Of a DNA stretch of 64,000 nt, positions 42,245 through 52,405 are shown in pieces. How positions within the stretch are numbered: position 1 is the stretch's first letter; the number at the start of each line of letters is the position of its first letter. The DNA comes from Alcanivorax limicola. Its GTDB lineage: Bacteria; Pseudomonadota; Gammaproteobacteria; Pseudomonadales; Alcanivoracaceae. The position numbers and the translations under genes were made by a program. The stretch is taken from the NCBI RefSeq assembly GCF_019931215.1, contig NZ_JAIOUB010000002.1:558001-622000 (forward strand), written 5' to 3'. The notes beneath the pieces are model-generated. The model did no database searches and had not been told where the DNA came from. It saw only the letters and a list, made by a program, of their open reading frames with translations.

Positions 42245-43321
42245 ATGGGACACAGAACCCCGCTCTATGACCAGCATGTGACCGCCGGTGCGCGCCTCGT
42301 GGACTTTGGTGGCTGGGATATGCCGGTACATTACGGTTCCCTGCTGGACGAGCACCACGCCGTGCGTACCGATGCCGGCATGTTCGACGTTTCTCATATG
42401 ACCGTCGTGGATGTGACCGGCGCCGGTGCCCGGGACTATCTGCGCCATCTGCTCGCCAATGATGTGGACCGTGCGCCGGTCGGCAAGGCGTTGTATTCTG
42501 CCATGCTCAACGCAGAAGGCGGCGTGATCGACGATCTTATCGTCTATCGTCGGGACAATGACTACCGTCTGGTGGTCAACTGCGGCACCCGCGAGAAAGA
42601 CCTGGCCTGGCTGGCGAAACAGTCCGAGGGCTTTGCGGTGCAGGTGGCGGAGCGCCCGGAGCTGGCCATCGTCGCGGTGCAGGGCCCCCGTGCCCGCGAG
42701 CGTCTCGGTGCCCTGCTTGCGCCCGCTCGCGCGGCGGCGGTGTCCGACCTCAAGGTGTTTGGCTTTGCCGAAGACGGTGACTGGCTGATAGCCCGCACCG
42801 GCTACACGGGCGAAGACGGTGTCGAGATCATCCTGCCGGGCGCGGACGCCGTGGCGCTGTGGCAACAGCTGGCTGATGCCGGTGTCCGGCCTTGCGGCCT
42901 GGGCGCGCGGGATACGCTGCGGCTGGAAGCCGGCATGAATCTTTACGGCAACGACATGGATGAAACCATCACGCCGTTGCAGGCCGGCATGGGCTGGACA
43001 GTGGCCTTTGGCGACGACCGTGACTTTATCGGCCGCGCCGCGCTGGAAGCCCAGCAGCAGGCAGGGCATGAGCAATTTGTCGGGCTGATACTGGAAGGCA
43101 AGGGCGTGTTGCGCGCCCACCAGAAAGTGATCAGCGCGGCGGGCGAAGGGGAGATTACCAGCGGCACGTTTTCGCCGACACTGGGCCTCTCCATCGCGCT
43201 GGCCAGGGTGCCTGCGGGCACCGAAGGCAAGGCAGAAGTGGAAATCCGCGGCAAGCGGCTGCCCGTAAGCATCGTCCGTCCGCCTTTTGTGCGGCACGGC
43301 AAAACCGTCTATCAGCAATAG
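42245..43321 (+). CDS. gcvT: Glycine cleavage system T protein (aminomethyltransferase)
   Basis: Transfers the methylene group from the aminomethyl-lipoyl H protein to tetrahydrofolate. 358 aa. Signatures: [24 protein letters not shown] at the N-terminus, [14 protein letters not shown], the folate-binding Asp in [22 protein letters not shown] and [14 protein letters not shown]. First gene of gcvT-gcvH-gcvPA-gcvPB. The 117-bp leader shows no glycine riboswitch core that I can identify. Confidence 0.96.
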   Translation: MGHRTPLYDQHVTAGARLVDFGGWDMPVHYGSLLDEHHAVRTDAGMFDVSHMTVVDVTGAGARDYLRHLLANDVDRAPVGKALYSAMLNAEGGVIDDLIVYRRDNDYRLVVNCGTREKDLAWLAKQSEGFAVQVAERPELAIVAVQGPRARERLGALLAPARAAAVSDLKVFGFAEDGDWLIARTGYTGEDGVEIILPGADAVALWQQLADAGVRPCGLGARDTLRLEAGMNLYGNDMDETITPLQAGMGWTVAFGDDRDFIGRAALEAQQQAGHEQFVGLILEGKGVLRAHQKVISAAGEGEITSGTFSPTLGLSIALARVPAGTEGKAEVEIRGKRLPVSIVRPPFVRHGKTVYQQ

Positions 43322-43338
43322 CATTAGGGAATAAAATC

Positions 43339-43731
43339 ATGAGCGATATTCGCGCTGAGCTGCGCTATGCCACCAGTCATGAGTGGGTGCGTCTTGAGGA
43401 TGACGGCACGGCGTATGTCGGTATCTCCGACCACGCTCAGGATGCCATGGGCGACCTGGTTTATGTTGAGCTGCCGGAAGTGGGGCAAGCGCTGGAAGTG
43501 ACCGATGAGGCCGGTGTTGTGGAGTCCGTCAAAGCGGCTTCCGACATTTACGCGCCCGTGTCCGGTGAAATCGTGGCCATCAACGAAGCCCTGGAAGACA
43601 CCCCGGAGCTGGTCAATCAGGACCCCTACGGTGACGGCTGGTTGTTCCGGATTCGCTTGAATGACAAGGCCGAGCTGGAGCAGTTGCTCAGCGCCGACGA
43701 CTACCGGACCCAACTCGACAGCGAAGACTGA
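43339..43731 (+). CDS. gcvH: Glycine cleavage system H protein
   Basis: Lipoyl carrier shuttling the aminomethyl intermediate between P, T and L proteins. 130 aa. [11 protein letters not shown] at the N-terminus, [12 protein letters not shown], and the lipoylated Lys65 in [17 protein letters not shown]. 17 bp after gcvT. The L protein (lipoamide dehydrogenase) is not in the window and is usually shared with the 2-oxoacid dehydrogenases. Confidence 0.97.
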   Translation: MSDIRAELRYATSHEWVRLEDDGTAYVGISDHAQDAMGDLVYVELPEVGQALEVTDEAGVVESVKAASDIYAPVSGEIVAINEALEDTPELVNQDPYGDGWLFRIRLNDKAELEQLLSADDYRTQLDSED

Positions 43732-43747
43732 TTCCGGTCATCGCTTG

Positions 43748-43818
43748 CCGCCCGCTCACTGGCTATCCACGGTGGGCGGTGGACACTGATTGCCAGCGCG
43801 CTCGCCCCTGAGCGCGCT
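43748..43818 (+). other. Two hairpins between gcvH and gcvPA
   Basis: CCGCCC (43748-43753) can pair with GGGCGG (43774-43779), and AGCGCGCTC (43795-43803) pairs perfectly with GAGCGCGCT (43810-43818). Neither is followed by a T-tract. They may adjust mRNA stability or gcvPA expression relative to gcvT and gcvH. Confidence 0.4.
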
Positions 43819-43844
43819 CCGTCTCCCAACCTGAAGACAGCACT

Positions 43845-45203
43845 ATGCCCTTTATTCCTCATACCTCCGACGACGTGCAGGCCATGCTGGCGGCGATTGG
43901 CGCCGACAGTATTGAAGACCTGTTCGATGAAATCCCCGCCCACCTCAAGGCCGGTGCCCTGGCCGGGCTGCCTGAAGGGCTGTCCGAGATGGAAGTGACG
44001 GCGCTGATGGCGTCACGGGCGCGCCAGGATGCCGGCGTCCTGTGCTTCCTCGGCGCGGGCGCGTACGAGCATCACATTCCGGCGGCGGTATGGGAAATCG
44101 CCACACGCGGCGAGTACTACACGGCGTACACGCCCTATCAGGCGGAAGCCAGCCAGGGCACGTTGCAGACCATCTATGAATTCCAGACGCTGATGGCGCG
44201 CCTGACCGGCATGGATGCCAGCAATGCCTCGGTGTATGACGGGGCGTCGGGTCTGGCGGAGGCGGTGCTGATGGCGCTGCGCGCCAATCGCAAGTCAAAG
44301 TCCGGGCGGGTGTTGATGCCGGAGGCCGTAAACCCGCGCTATCGCCAGACCGTGACAGCGATCTGCGAGAACCAGAACGTAGAGCTGGTTTCCGTCCCCT
44401 TCGATGCGGCGGCTGGCACCACGGCGGTGACGGCGCTCTCGGGGTATGCCGGCGAAGATTTCGCGGCGCTGGTGATCGCACAGCCCAACTTCTTTGGCGG
44501 GCTGGAAGATGTGGATGCGCTGACCGACTGGGCCCATGCCCAGGGCATGCTGGTGATCGCGCTGGTCAATCCCACCGCGCTGGCGCTGCTGACGCCGCCG
44601 GGCGAGTGGGGCGAGAAAGGTGCGGACATCGTGGTCGGCGAAGCTCAGCCGCTGGGTATTCCGTTGTCCTCCGGCGGGCCCTATTGCGGCTTCATGTGTT
44701 GCAAGCAGCAGCACATCCGGCAGATGCCGGGGCGGATCATCGGCCGCACCGTGGATCTGGAAGGCAAGCCCGGTTTCACCCTGACGCTGCAGGCCCGCGA
44801 GCAGCATATCCGTCGCTCCAAGGCGACCTCCAATATCTGCACCAACCAGGGCCTGGCGATGACGGCGGCAACCATTTATCTGTCGCTGCTGGGGCCGGAA
44901 GGGCTGGAAGCCGTGGCCGCGCACAGTCATGCCAATACGCAGACGTTGGTCGCCCGGTTGGGTGCTATTGACGGTGTCAGCGTTGCCTTTACCGACGCCA
45001 CCTTCCACGAAGCGGTCCTGCGTTTGCCGAAACCGGCCAGTGAGGTCCTGCCACAGTTAGCGGAGCGCGGCATCATCGGCGGCTACGACCTGGGTCTGGA
45101 TTTCCCGAGCCTGGCAGATTGCGTGCTGGTGTGCGCCACCGAAACCCGCACTGCGGATGATATCGACCTGTATGCGACCGTTCTGGCGGAGGTGCTGGCA
45201 TGA
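43845..45203 (+). CDS. gcvPA: Glycine dehydrogenase subunit 1 (P protein, alpha)
   Basis: 452 aa, the N-terminal half of the split PLP-dependent glycine decarboxylase. [49 protein letters not shown] and [14 protein letters not shown] are typical. The catalytic lysine lies in subunit 2. The gene overlaps gcvPB by ATGA, ensuring equal amounts. The split type differs from the single-chain GcvP of E. coli. Confidence 0.96.
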   Translation: MPFIPHTSDDVQAMLAAIGADSIEDLFDEIPAHLKAGALAGLPEGLSEMEVTALMASRARQDAGVLCFLGAGAYEHHIPAAVWEIATRGEYYTAYTPYQAEASQGTLQTIYEFQTLMARLTGMDASNASVYDGASGLAEAVLMALRANRKSKSGRVLMPEAVNPRYRQTVTAICENQNVELVSVPFDAAAGTTAVTALSGYAGEDFAALVIAQPNFFGGLEDVDALTDWAHAQGMLVIALVNPTALALLTPPGEWGEKGADIVVGEAQPLGIPLSSGGPYCGFMCCKQQHIRQMPGRIIGRTVDLEGKPGFTLTLQAREQHIRRSKATSNICTNQGLAMTAATIYLSLLGPEGLEAVAAHSHANTQTLVARLGAIDGVSVAFTDATFHEAVLRLPKPASEVLPQLAERGIIGGYDLGLDFPSLADCVLVCATETRTADDIDLYATVLAEVLA

Positions 45204-46678
45204 GCACACAAGCAGACAACACACTGATTTTCGAACTGTCCCGTCCCGGTCGCCGCGCTGCGGCACAAGCGCCCCGCGCCTTGCCGGCGGAACGGCTGTC
45301 CGCCATTCCGGCCGCATTGCGACGCAAGCAGCGCCCGGCTCTGCCGGAAGTGTCCGAGCTGCAGGTAGTGCGCCATTACACCAACCTGTCGACACGCAAT
45401 TTTGCCATCGACAAGCAGTTTTACCCGCTGGGCTCCTGCACCATGAAGTACAACCCGCGCGGGGCCAACAGAGCCGCCATGCTGCCGGGCTTCCTGGGCC
45501 GCCACCCGCTGGCGCCGGAAAGCCACAGCCAGGGGTATCTGGCCTGCATGTTCGAGCTGCAGGAATTTCTCAAGGAAGTGACCGGCATGCAGGGCGTGTC
45601 ACTGACCCCCATGGCGGGTGCGCAGGGCGAATTCGCCGGTGTGGCCATGATTCGCGCCTATCACGAAGCGCGTAACGATGATGCGCGCACGGAAATCCTG
45701 ATCCCCGAAGCGGCCCACGGGACCAACCCGGCCACCGCCGTGATGTGTGGCTACAAGGTGCGCGAAGTGCCGGTCAACAAGGACGGCGATGTGGATCTGG
45801 CGGCGCTCAAGGCCGCCTGCGGGCCGCAGACAGCGGGCCTGATGATGACCAACCCGTCTACCTGCGGGGTGTTCGAGCGGCAGATTGATGGCATCGCCAA
45901 GGCGGTGCACGAAGCCGGTGGCCTGCTGTACTACGATGGCGCCAACCTCAACGCCATTCTCGGCAAGGTGCGGCCGGGTGACATGGGCTTCGACGTGATT
46001 CACATGAACCTGCACAAGACGTTTGCCACGCCCCACGGTGGCGGCGGCCCCGGCGCAGGGCCGGTGGGCGTCAGCGAGCGGCTCAAGCCGTTCCTGCCGA
46101 CGCCGATCGTGGGCCGTGACGATGACGGACGCTATCGCTGGCTGGATCAGAATGATCTGCCCCAGAGCATCGGCCACCTGTCGGCCTTCATGGGCAACGC
46201 GGGCGTGCTGTTGCGGGCGTACTTCTATGCGCGCGTCCTCGGGCGCGAGGGCATGATCCGTGTCGGGGAGTATTCGACACTGGCGGCCAACTACCTGCTC
46301 AAGCGTCTGGAAGCCATCGGCTGTACCCCGGCCTACCCGGAGCGTCGTGCCAGCCACGAGTTCATTCTGACGTTTGCCAAAGAGGCGAAAACCCTGGGCG
46401 TCTCGGCGATGGATATCGCCAAGCGGCTGCTGGATTACAACCAGCACGCCCCCACGACCTACTTCCCCTTGCTGGTGCCGGAGTGCTTTCTTATCGAGCC
46501 GACGGAAACCGAAACAAAAGAAGCGCTGGATGAATTCGTGGCCGCCATGGAGAGCATTCTGGCGGAAGCCCGCGACAATCCCGAGCTGCTCAAGGGCGCG
46601 CCTTACAGTCAGCCGGTGCGGCGCCTGGATGACGTCAAGGCAGCCCGCGAGCTGGACCTGGTCTGGAGTAAGCTGTGA
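45200..46678 (+). CDS. gcvPB: Glycine dehydrogenase subunit 2 (P protein, beta)
   Basis: 492 aa, the PLP-binding half of the split P protein, decarboxylating glycine and loading its aminomethyl group on GcvH. SRPGRRAA at the start, [26 protein letters not shown], and the Schiff-base Lys273 in [21 protein letters not shown]. The stop overlaps the rlmI start by GTGA, so rlmI belongs to the transcript. Confidence 0.96.
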   Translation: MSTQADNTLIFELSRPGRRAAAQAPRALPAERLSAIPAALRRKQRPALPEVSELQVVRHYTNLSTRNFAIDKQFYPLGSCTMKYNPRGANRAAMLPGFLGRHPLAPESHSQGYLACMFELQEFLKEVTGMQGVSLTPMAGAQGEFAGVAMIRAYHEARNDDARTEILIPEAAHGTNPATAVMCGYKVREVPVNKDGDVDLAALKAACGPQTAGLMMTNPSTCGVFERQIDGIAKAVHEAGGLLYYDGANLNAILGKVRPGDMGFDVIHMNLHKTFATPHGGGGPGAGPVGVSERLKPFLPTPIVGRDDDGRYRWLDQNDLPQSIGHLSAFMGNAGVLLRAYFYARVLGREGMIRVGEYSTLAANYLLKRLEAIGCTPAYPERRASHEFILTFAKEAKTLGVSAMDIAKRLLDYNQHAPTTYFPLLVPECFLIEPTETETKEALDEFVAAMESILAEARDNPELLKGAPYSQPVRRLDDVKAARELDLVWSKL

Positions 46679-47889
46679 GCGGCTCTGTGAACGAGGCGGT
46701 GCCGGTTCTGACACTGCGCCGTGGTGAGGAGCGCCGCCTGCGCTCCGGCCATATGTGGGTGTATTCCAATGAAGTGGATACCGACAAGACACCGTTGAAA
46801 GGTCTGGCGCCTGGCAGTGAAGTGGTGATCGAGGATAACCGGGGCAAGCCATTGGGCCGCGCCTACGTGAACCCGCAATCGTTGATCTGCGCGCGACTCT
46901 ACAGCCGCGATGTCACCCAGGGGTTGTCCAACAGCTTTCTGAAGAAACGCGTTGAGCAAGCGATTTCCTTTCGCGAGCGGTTGTTCCCCGATGGCTGCTA
47001 CAGAGCGGTATTTGGCGAGGCCGATGGCCTGCCGGGGCTGGTGATTGACCGTTACCGCGATGTGTTTGTGCTGCAGTCGGGCACCGCCGGTATGGAACGG
47101 GTGCAGGAGCAAGTGGCCAAGGTACTGGTGGACCAGCATCAGGCACGCGTCGTGGTGGCAAAGAACGAGAGCAGTATTCGCGAGCTGGAAGGGCTGGAGC
47201 AATATACCCGGGCCCTGCACGGCGACCTGCCGGAAACCGTGTCATTGACGGAGAACGGTGTCGCCTACAGTGCGCCGCTGGCGGCGGGCCAGAAGACCGG
47301 GTGGTTCTTTGACCACCGTGCGGCGCGGCGGCACATCATTCCGCTGGCCAAAGATGCACGGGTGCTGGATGTGTTCGCCTACTGTGGTGCCTGGGGCGTG
47401 TTGGCGGCTGCCCACGGTGCGCGGGATGTCATGTGTGTGGATTCTTCAGCGCTGGCGCTGGATTTCGTGCATCGCAATGCCGAGGCCAACGGTGTGGCTG
47501 AGCGGGTGCAGTCCTTGCAGGCGGATGCGGCCACCGGCATGAAAGAACTGGCCAGTGCCGGGGAAAAATTCGACATCGTGGTGCTGGACCCGCCAGCGTT
47601 CATCAAACGCCGCAAGGACATCAAGAACGGCCTCGCGGGGTATCACAGCATCAACGAACTGGCCATGCGGCTGGTGGCGCCGGGCGGGGTGCTGGTGTCG
47701 GCTTCCTGTTCCATGCATTTGCAGTCAGAGCAGTTGCTGGATGTGGTGCGGGCCAGCGCGCGGCACATTGACCGGTTTGCCCAGGTCTTCGCCAGCGCGG
47801 GGCAGGCAGAGGATCATCCGATGCATCCCGCCATTCCCGAAACCGCCTACCTGAAAAGCTGGTTCGTACGCGTACTGCCCAGCCTCTGA
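46675..47889 (+). CDS. rlmI: Class I SAM-dependent 23S rRNA methyltransferase (RlmI type)
   Basis: 404 aa from a GTG overlapping the gcvPB stop (E. coli RlmI 396). N-terminal PUA-like domain with [20 protein letters not shown], central LPGLVIDRY, then the Rossmann domain: [17 protein letters not shown] (SAM motif I), the [12 protein letters not shown] motif and VSASCSMHL. The family methylates C1962 of 23S rRNA at C5. Co-transcription with the gcv genes is of unclear meaning. Confidence 0.88.
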   Translation: MSGSVNEAVPVLTLRRGEERRLRSGHMWVYSNEVDTDKTPLKGLAPGSEVVIEDNRGKPLGRAYVNPQSLICARLYSRDVTQGLSNSFLKKRVEQAISFRERLFPDGCYRAVFGEADGLPGLVIDRYRDVFVLQSGTAGMERVQEQVAKVLVDQHQARVVVAKNESSIRELEGLEQYTRALHGDLPETVSLTENGVAYSAPLAAGQKTGWFFDHRAARRHIIPLAKDARVLDVFAYCGAWGVLAAAHGARDVMCVDSSALALDFVHRNAEANGVAERVQSLQADAATGMKELASAGEKFDIVVLDPPAFIKRRKDIKNGLAGYHSINELAMRLVAPGGVLVSASCSMHLQSEQLLDVVRASARHIDRFAQVFASAGQAEDHPMHPAIPETAYLKSWFVRVLPSL

Positions 47890-48042
47890 GGCATGCATTC
47901 ATTCCCGGCCCGGCGTCAGCCCGTCATGTTTAACGGCAGTTTACAGGACCGGTGAAACTCCGGGGCCTGTCTGTGCGTCAAAGGGCTACTGTTGAGCTCA
48001 ATATCCGGAATTGAGAATCCGTCACTGATGCGAGGACCGACC

Positions 48043-48660
48043 ATGAAATCGATGAAGTATTCTGCTCCGCTGCTGCTGTCTGCCGTGATATGCGCCCCGT
48101 TCACAGCCGCAGTTGCCGATCCGGTCGCCACGCTGCCGGGCCGGGATAACGCCTTTTCCTATACCTACCTGCAAGGCGGTGTCGATGTGGGCAACCTGCG
48201 TAATCCGCGTGCTGACGCTGACACGGTATACGTCGAAGGCAGCTACGCCATAGACCCGAACCTTCACGTGCGCGGTGGTCTGGGGTACTACGACGGCGAT
48301 GTGCGCCGGGGCGGCGCTGACATCCACGGGCACCGCATTTCCGCAGGTCTTGGCTTTAACACACTGCTGCAGAACGATCTGGATTTTGTTGCCTCCGGTG
48401 ATGTGGTGCAGGTGCGCGCCAAATCAGGCGGCAGCAGTGCTTCCGATACAGGCCTTGAACTGCGTGGTGGCGTGCGTCACCGCACCACGGACCGCCTGCA
48501 GCTGGCCGGTGGTGCGTTCCACGAGAACATCGACCGCAGTGACACCGGCCTTTATGGTGAAGCGCTGTTCAATGTCCAGCAGAGCCTGGACGTGGGCGCG
48601 CGGGTGCAGGTTGGCGATGACATCGGCACCGTTGGCCTGTTCGGGCGCTACAATTTTTGA
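48043..48660 (+). CDS. Outer-membrane beta-barrel protein
   Basis: 205 aa from the ATG at 48043 with GAGGA upstream. Signal peptide PLLLSAVICAPFTAAVA. Strand-like segments alternate (FSYTYLQGGVDVG, TVYVEGSYAID, LHVRGGLGYYDGD, HRISAGLGFN, RVQVGDDIGTVGLF) and the protein ends GRYNF, an outer-membrane C-terminus. Size suggests an 8-10 stranded barrel. No specific family recognised; about 28 bp upstream, CTCAATatccggaATTGAG (47997-48015) is a small palindrome. Confidence 0.78.
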   Translation: MKSMKYSAPLLLSAVICAPFTAAVADPVATLPGRDNAFSYTYLQGGVDVGNLRNPRADADTVYVEGSYAIDPNLHVRGGLGYYDGDVRRGGADIHGHRISAGLGFNTLLQNDLDFVASGDVVQVRAKSGGSSASDTGLELRGGVRHRTTDRLQLAGGAFHENIDRSDTGLYGEALFNVQQSLDVGARVQVGDDIGTVGLFGRYNF

Positions 48661-48750
48661 GGGCAGTGTTCAAGGACCGCATTTCAGGGGCCGTGTGTTG
48701 AGGACAGTGCCCGGGTTTCTGCACTGAGAGGCTGGGCTGTATACTCCCGA

Positions 48751-48783
48751 GGCCGCCGAGGCATGCGTCACGGCGGCCTTTGA
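48751..48783 (+). terminator. Leader hairpin before the enoyl-CoA hydratase gene
   Basis: GGCCGCCG (48751-48758) pairs perfectly with CGGCGGCC (48771-48778) and is followed by TTTGACTTT. A TATACT hexamer at 48740-48745 lies just before it. It may terminate readthrough from the beta-barrel gene or attenuate the hydratase transcript. Confidence 0.4.
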
Positions 48784-48808
48784 CTTTGATAAGCCCGGGA
48801 GAAATCGC

Positions 48809-49597
48809 ATGGCGCAGCCTGCTGCAGCACATGAACACGTCACCGTCAGCCAGGCCGACGGTATCCTCGAGATACGGATTCAGCGCCCTGAGCGCAAGAA
48901 TGCTCTGACCCACGGTATGTACGATGCCATCACCCGTGCGCTGGTGACGGCAGATACGGACCCTGCTGTGCGAGTGGCCCTGATCACGGGCACCGACGAT
49001 TGCTTCACCGCCGGCAACGATATGGTGGAGTTTCTGAAAGATCCCCCCAAGGGCGACGATAGCCCGGTCATGCGTTTTCTGGCGCAGCTGCTGGCGCAGG
49101 AAAAGCCGCTGGTGGCGGCGGTCAACGGCCCGGCAGTCGGCGTTGGCACAACCCTGCTGCTGCACTGCGATCTGGTCTATTGCGCGCGCAGTGCAAAACT
49201 GCAGATGCCGTTTGTGAGCCTGGGGCTGTGCCCGGAAGCCGGTGCCAGCATGCTGCTGCCGATGATCATGGGGCACCCGCGTGCGGCGGAGTTGCTGATG
49301 CTGTCGGAGACGTTTTCCGGCGAAGAGGCGGTGGCGCTGGGTATCGCCAATGCGGTGTACGAGGACGGCGAGTATCTGGCTGAGGCGCGCCGCCAGGCTG
49401 CGCGACTTGCAGCCCAGCCGCCGGCGTCAGTGCGCCTGACCAAGGCATTCCTGCGGGGGCCGACCCGTGATGCCGTGGCGGCACACATGAAACTGGAGGG
49501 GGACACCTTCCTCGAGCGCCTGAGCTCACCGGAGGCGCGGGAAGCCATGACCGCCTTCATGGAAAAGCGCAAGCCGGACTTCAGCCGTTTCAGCTGA
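48809..49597 (+). CDS. Enoyl-CoA hydratase/isomerase family protein
   Basis: 262 aa of the crotonase fold. RPERKNALTHGMYDA at the start, the oxyanion-hole segments CFTAGNDM and NGPAVGVGTTLLLHCDLVY, then FVSLGLCPEAGASMLLP, where Glu is in a typical catalytic position. It ends RKPDFSRFS. Likely a fatty-acid or acyl-CoA metabolism enzyme; hydratase, isomerase or another crotonase activity cannot be told apart. Preceded by a GGGAG ribosome site. Confidence 0.88.
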   Translation: MAQPAAAHEHVTVSQADGILEIRIQRPERKNALTHGMYDAITRALVTADTDPAVRVALITGTDDCFTAGNDMVEFLKDPPKGDDSPVMRFLAQLLAQEKPLVAAVNGPAVGVGTTLLLHCDLVYCARSAKLQMPFVSLGLCPEAGASMLLPMIMGHPRAAELLMLSETFSGEEAVALGIANAVYEDGEYLAEARRQAARLAAQPPASVRLTKAFLRGPTRDAVAAHMKLEGDTFLERLSSPEAREAMTAFMEKRKPDFSRFS

Positions 49598-49658
49598 CGG
49601 GGGCTGGGCGGTTGGTTCGTGTTTGGTGCTTTCCATTCTTTGTTGGTTTGGTGGTTGT

Positions 49659-49773
49659 GGCCCTCGGGGGGCGGGAAAGGTTTTCAGGACACGCCGTAAA
49701 CCCATCCCTGGGGGCTTGGTTTCGGCATCCTGCCTCAAACAGTCCTTAAAACCTTCCCCGCCCCCCGAGGGCC
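49659..49773. repeat. Inverted repeat with 32-bp arms in intergenic region
   Basis: The left arm 49659-49690 (starting GGCCCTCGGGGGGCGGG) and right arm 49742-49773 (ending GCCCCCCGAGGGCC) are complementary with 2 mismatches. The 51-nt loop contains CCGTAAACCCATCC and GGGGGCTTGG, a pattern I remember as a recurring intergenic element in Alcanivorax-type genomes. No gene is supported in 49598-50074. Confidence 0.7.
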
Positions 49774-49870
49774 GTCACGCGCAAGCCCTGTTAACGAGAT
49801 GGAAGCCAACCGGCAGTTTTGTTCCTCCAGAAAGTCGGTATAACCACGTTGCGTTGAATTTCCTGCCAGC

Positions 49871-49977
49871 GTTGAGCCGGGGTATGCCGTGGAGGGACCT
49901 CTTTGGCCAGGGATGGCCAAAGCGCGAGCGACCAGGGATGGCTTGAGCGGTCCCGGAAGGGCATACCCCGGCTCAAC
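49871..49977. repeat. Nested inverted repeat
   Basis: The outer arms are GTTGAGCCGGGGTATGCC (49871-49888) and GGCATACCCCGGCTCAAC (49960-49977), perfectly complementary over 18 bp, with GGACC/GGTCC continuing inward. Inside, CTTTGGCCA (49901-49909) and TGGCCAAAG (49914-49922) form a perfect 9-bp hairpin with a GGGA loop. It lies about 100 bp right of the 49659 repeat. Confidence 0.7.
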
Positions 49978-50074
49978 GCGTGCTCGCTGGAGGGTGCGTA
50001 CTCGCTGGAGAGCTCCTCGCTTCCCCGGCTCTCCGTTCTCTCGGCAAACGTCCCCATGAAGCCGCGAAGCAGGG

Positions 50075-51052
50075 CTACTCGGCGGTATTCTCTAACGCCG
50101 TTGGCGCGTCGCTCGCCTGCAATGCCAGATACTCCGCCAGTGCCTTGCCCGCGTCACTGTCACCGTCCGACCAGGCGGCCATCGCCTCATCCATCCCCTG
50201 CATGGCGATGGTCCTTGCGCGTTCTGACAGGTACTCGCCGCCGTCGGGGTCGCTGGCCTCCGCCAGGGCATCCAGCCGGTTTTGCCGTTCACGGCTCACG
50301 GACAGGGCTTGCAGCAGTGCGGGCGCCAGCTCGCCGGCGGGCACGGGGGCCTGGGGGCGCATCAACGGGCTCAGGTCCTCCAGCAGCAGGGCGCTGACGG
50401 CGTCCAGATAGGCCCGGCGACGGTGCTGTGGCTGTTCTGTTTCCGGTTGCTGGCGGTCTGGCAGTGTCTCGGTGAGGGTCAGATCCAGCGCGCTGCGCGG
50501 TGCATCCGGCAGACCGAACAGCAATAGCTCAAGCACCTGAAAGCCGACCGTGACTTCTGCCGGGTCGGTCATATTCTGTTGAGCGAGCAGGCTGTCGATG
50601 TCCAGATCGACGGTGGCATCGTAGATGATGCCGCTTTCGGGCCACTGGGGCATGGCGTCGACGTAGCCGGGCATCAGCGGCCAGATATCGGTGCGCTCAA
50701 GATGGGTGGTCAGGGTCGGGTCGAGCATGGCGCGTGTGGCGAGGATCGGCCAGGCACGATTGTAGCTCTCGTAGAGCAGGGTCCAGGCGTTGCGTGTGGC
50801 GTCCAGGCTGTTCTCATCCGGTTGCCGGAGCAGGGCTCTGACGGCTTCGCGGAAGCCGGGGGCGGCCACCACCAGCTTGCGTTGCCAGGGCGCTGCCTCG
50901 TCCTCGAACGCACGGGCCAGGGCGTGGTGTTCTGCACCGACGACGGTGGTGGTGTCCAGTACCGGTTCCGGTGCGGGCGCCGCAGGTTCGCGGTCACAGC
51001 CCACCAGAACACTGCCGGCCAGGGCCAGCAGGCAGATCAGGCGAAAATTCAT
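50075..51052 (-). CDS. Imelysin-family lipoprotein
   Basis: 325 aa with lipobox LVGC (Cys19). The mature part is helical. DIWPLMPGYVDAMPQWPESGIIYD and VGFQVLELLLFG match the imelysin peptidase family, in which the second segment is normally GxHxxE, a metal-site motif. Here the His is Gln (GFQVLE), so metal binding is probably lost or altered. Family members are surface or periplasmic and often tied to iron uptake. Located 34 bp from the HAD gene on the same strand. Confidence 0.7.
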   Translation of the reverse strand: MNFRLICLLALAGSVLVGCDREPAAPAPEPVLDTTTVVGAEHHALARAFEDEAAPWQRKLVVAAPGFREAVRALLRQPDENSLDATRNAWTLLYESYNRAWPILATRAMLDPTLTTHLERTDIWPLMPGYVDAMPQWPESGIIYDATVDLDIDSLLAQQNMTDPAEVTVGFQVLELLLFGLPDAPRSALDLTLTETLPDRQQPETEQPQHRRRAYLDAVSALLLEDLSPLMRPQAPVPAGELAPALLQALSVSRERQNRLDALAEASDPDGGEYLSERARTIAMQGMDEAMAAWSDGDSDAGKALAEYLALQASDAPTALENTAE

Positions 51053-51086
51053 GGTCTTGTCCGATTCCCCAAAATAGCCGTATTAA

Positions 51087-51746
51087 TCAGTCCTGACGCA
51101 GGCTGATCACGGGCCAGCCGCGACTGTCTGCTTCCCCCTTGAGTACAGGGTCCGGGTCTACGGCGACCGGGTGCGACACCAGGCTCAACAGCGGCAGATC
51201 ATTGCGTGAGTCGCTGTAGAACCAGGCGCCCTCCAGGTCGTGCCCGGTCTCCGCCAACCAGGCTTCGAGCCGGGTGACTTTGCCTTCACGGTAGCAGGGT
51301 GTGCCGACAAAATCCCCGGTATAGCGCCCGTTTTCGATGGCGGCCATGGTGGCAATCAGATGTTCCACGCCCAGCGCCTCGGCAATCGGGCGGGTCACGA
51401 AATCGTTGGTGGCCGTGATGATCACCAGCGTGTGGCCTTTCTTGCGATGCTCGTCCAGCAGGGCGGCGGCTTGCGGCAACATGATCGGGGCCACTGCATC
51501 GCGCATGAAATCAGCCTGCCATTGCAGCAACGAAGACAGGGGATGCTCGCCCAGGACGCTCAATGCGAAACGCAGGTAGGCGGCGATATCCAGCTTGCCG
51601 GCGAGATAATCCTCATAGAAGCGATCATTGGTGGCTTTGTAGCCCTCGGCGTCGATGACACCCCGGGCCACCAGGTAGTCGCCCCACAGATGATCGGAGT
51701 CACCGGCGATCAGTGTGTTGTCCAGATCGAACAGGGCAAGCGTCAT
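51087..51746 (-). CDS. HAD-IB family phosphatase (SerB-like)
   Basis: 219 aa from the ATG at 51746 with GGAG 7 nt upstream. Motif I is [15 protein letters not shown] (Asp7 nucleophile, Asp9), motif [11 protein letters not shown], and motif III/IV ending [14 protein letters not shown], the HAD subfamily IB pattern. It is divergent from rppH-ptsP, the same order as in Pseudomonas. Substrate unknown; phosphoserine or a related phosphomonoester is plausible. Confidence 0.88.
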   Translation of the reverse strand: MTLALFDLDNTLIAGDSDHLWGDYLVARGVIDAEGYKATNDRFYEDYLAGKLDIAAYLRFALSVLGEHPLSSLLQWQADFMRDAVAPIMLPQAAALLDEHRKKGHTLVIITATNDFVTRPIAEALGVEHLIATMAAIENGRYTGDFVGTPCYREGKVTRLEAWLAETGHDLEGAWFYSDSRNDLPLLSLVSHPVAVDPDPVLKGEADSRGWPVISLRQD

Positions 51747-51889
51747 GAAAGGCTCCGTTGGGGTGCAAGGCAGTGAATGATCATCAGGAAGACGCAAGGA
51801 TAGCAGAGCGGCGCAGCATAAACTGCACACAGATGAGCAGAGCTGGCCCTTGTTATGCTTTAATTGTGCTGCAACCAGCAGGCAGGACG

Positions 51890-52402
51890 ATGACAGGTAT
51901 TATTGATGAACAGGGCTTCCGGTTAAACGTCGGCATTATTCTGGTTGGCGCCGGAGGACGCGTCTTCTGGGGGCGGCGGATCGGCAACCGGGATGCCTGG
52001 CAGTTCCCCCAGGGCGGGCTGATGCCGGGTGAAACCCCGGAGCAGGCGTTGTACCGCGAGCTGGAAGAGGAAGTGGGTCTGACGGAAGCTGACGTGGAAA
52101 TACTCGGCAGTACCGAAGGCTGGCTGAGTTACCGGCTGCCGCATCGTTTTCTCCGTCGTCGCCGGGACGACTCGCCCCAGTGCATCGGGCAGCGGCAGAA
52201 GTGGTTTCTGTTACGGCTGGTTTCTGACGAAGAGCGCATTGATCTGGCGCGTACCGGCAGCCCCGAGTTTCAGGCCTGGCGCTGGGTCAACTATTGGTAT
52301 CCGATCCGCAAGGTGGTGCATTTCAAGCGCGGCGTTTACGCCAGGGCATTGAAAGAACTGGCACCGGTGATGCGGCGCGAACGCCACCTCAACAAGGCTT
52401 GA
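51890..52402 (+). CDS. rppH: RNA 5'-pyrophosphohydrolase
   Basis: Removes pyrophosphate from mRNA 5' ends to trigger RNase E decay. 170 aa from the ATG at 51890 (AGGA upstream). [18 protein letters not shown], then the Nudix box [20 protein letters not shown] with its REXXEE core, and [25 protein letters not shown] and [13 protein letters not shown] typical of RppH. It precedes ptsP by 3 bp, as in many gammaproteobacteria. Confidence 0.96.
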   Translation: MTGIIDEQGFRLNVGIILVGAGGRVFWGRRIGNRDAWQFPQGGLMPGETPEQALYRELEEEVGLTEADVEILGSTEGWLSYRLPHRFLRRRRDDSPQCIGQRQKWFLLRLVSDEERIDLARTGSPEFQAWRWVNYWYPIRKVVHFKRGVYARALKELAPVMRRERHLNKA

Positions 52403-52405
52403 TGC

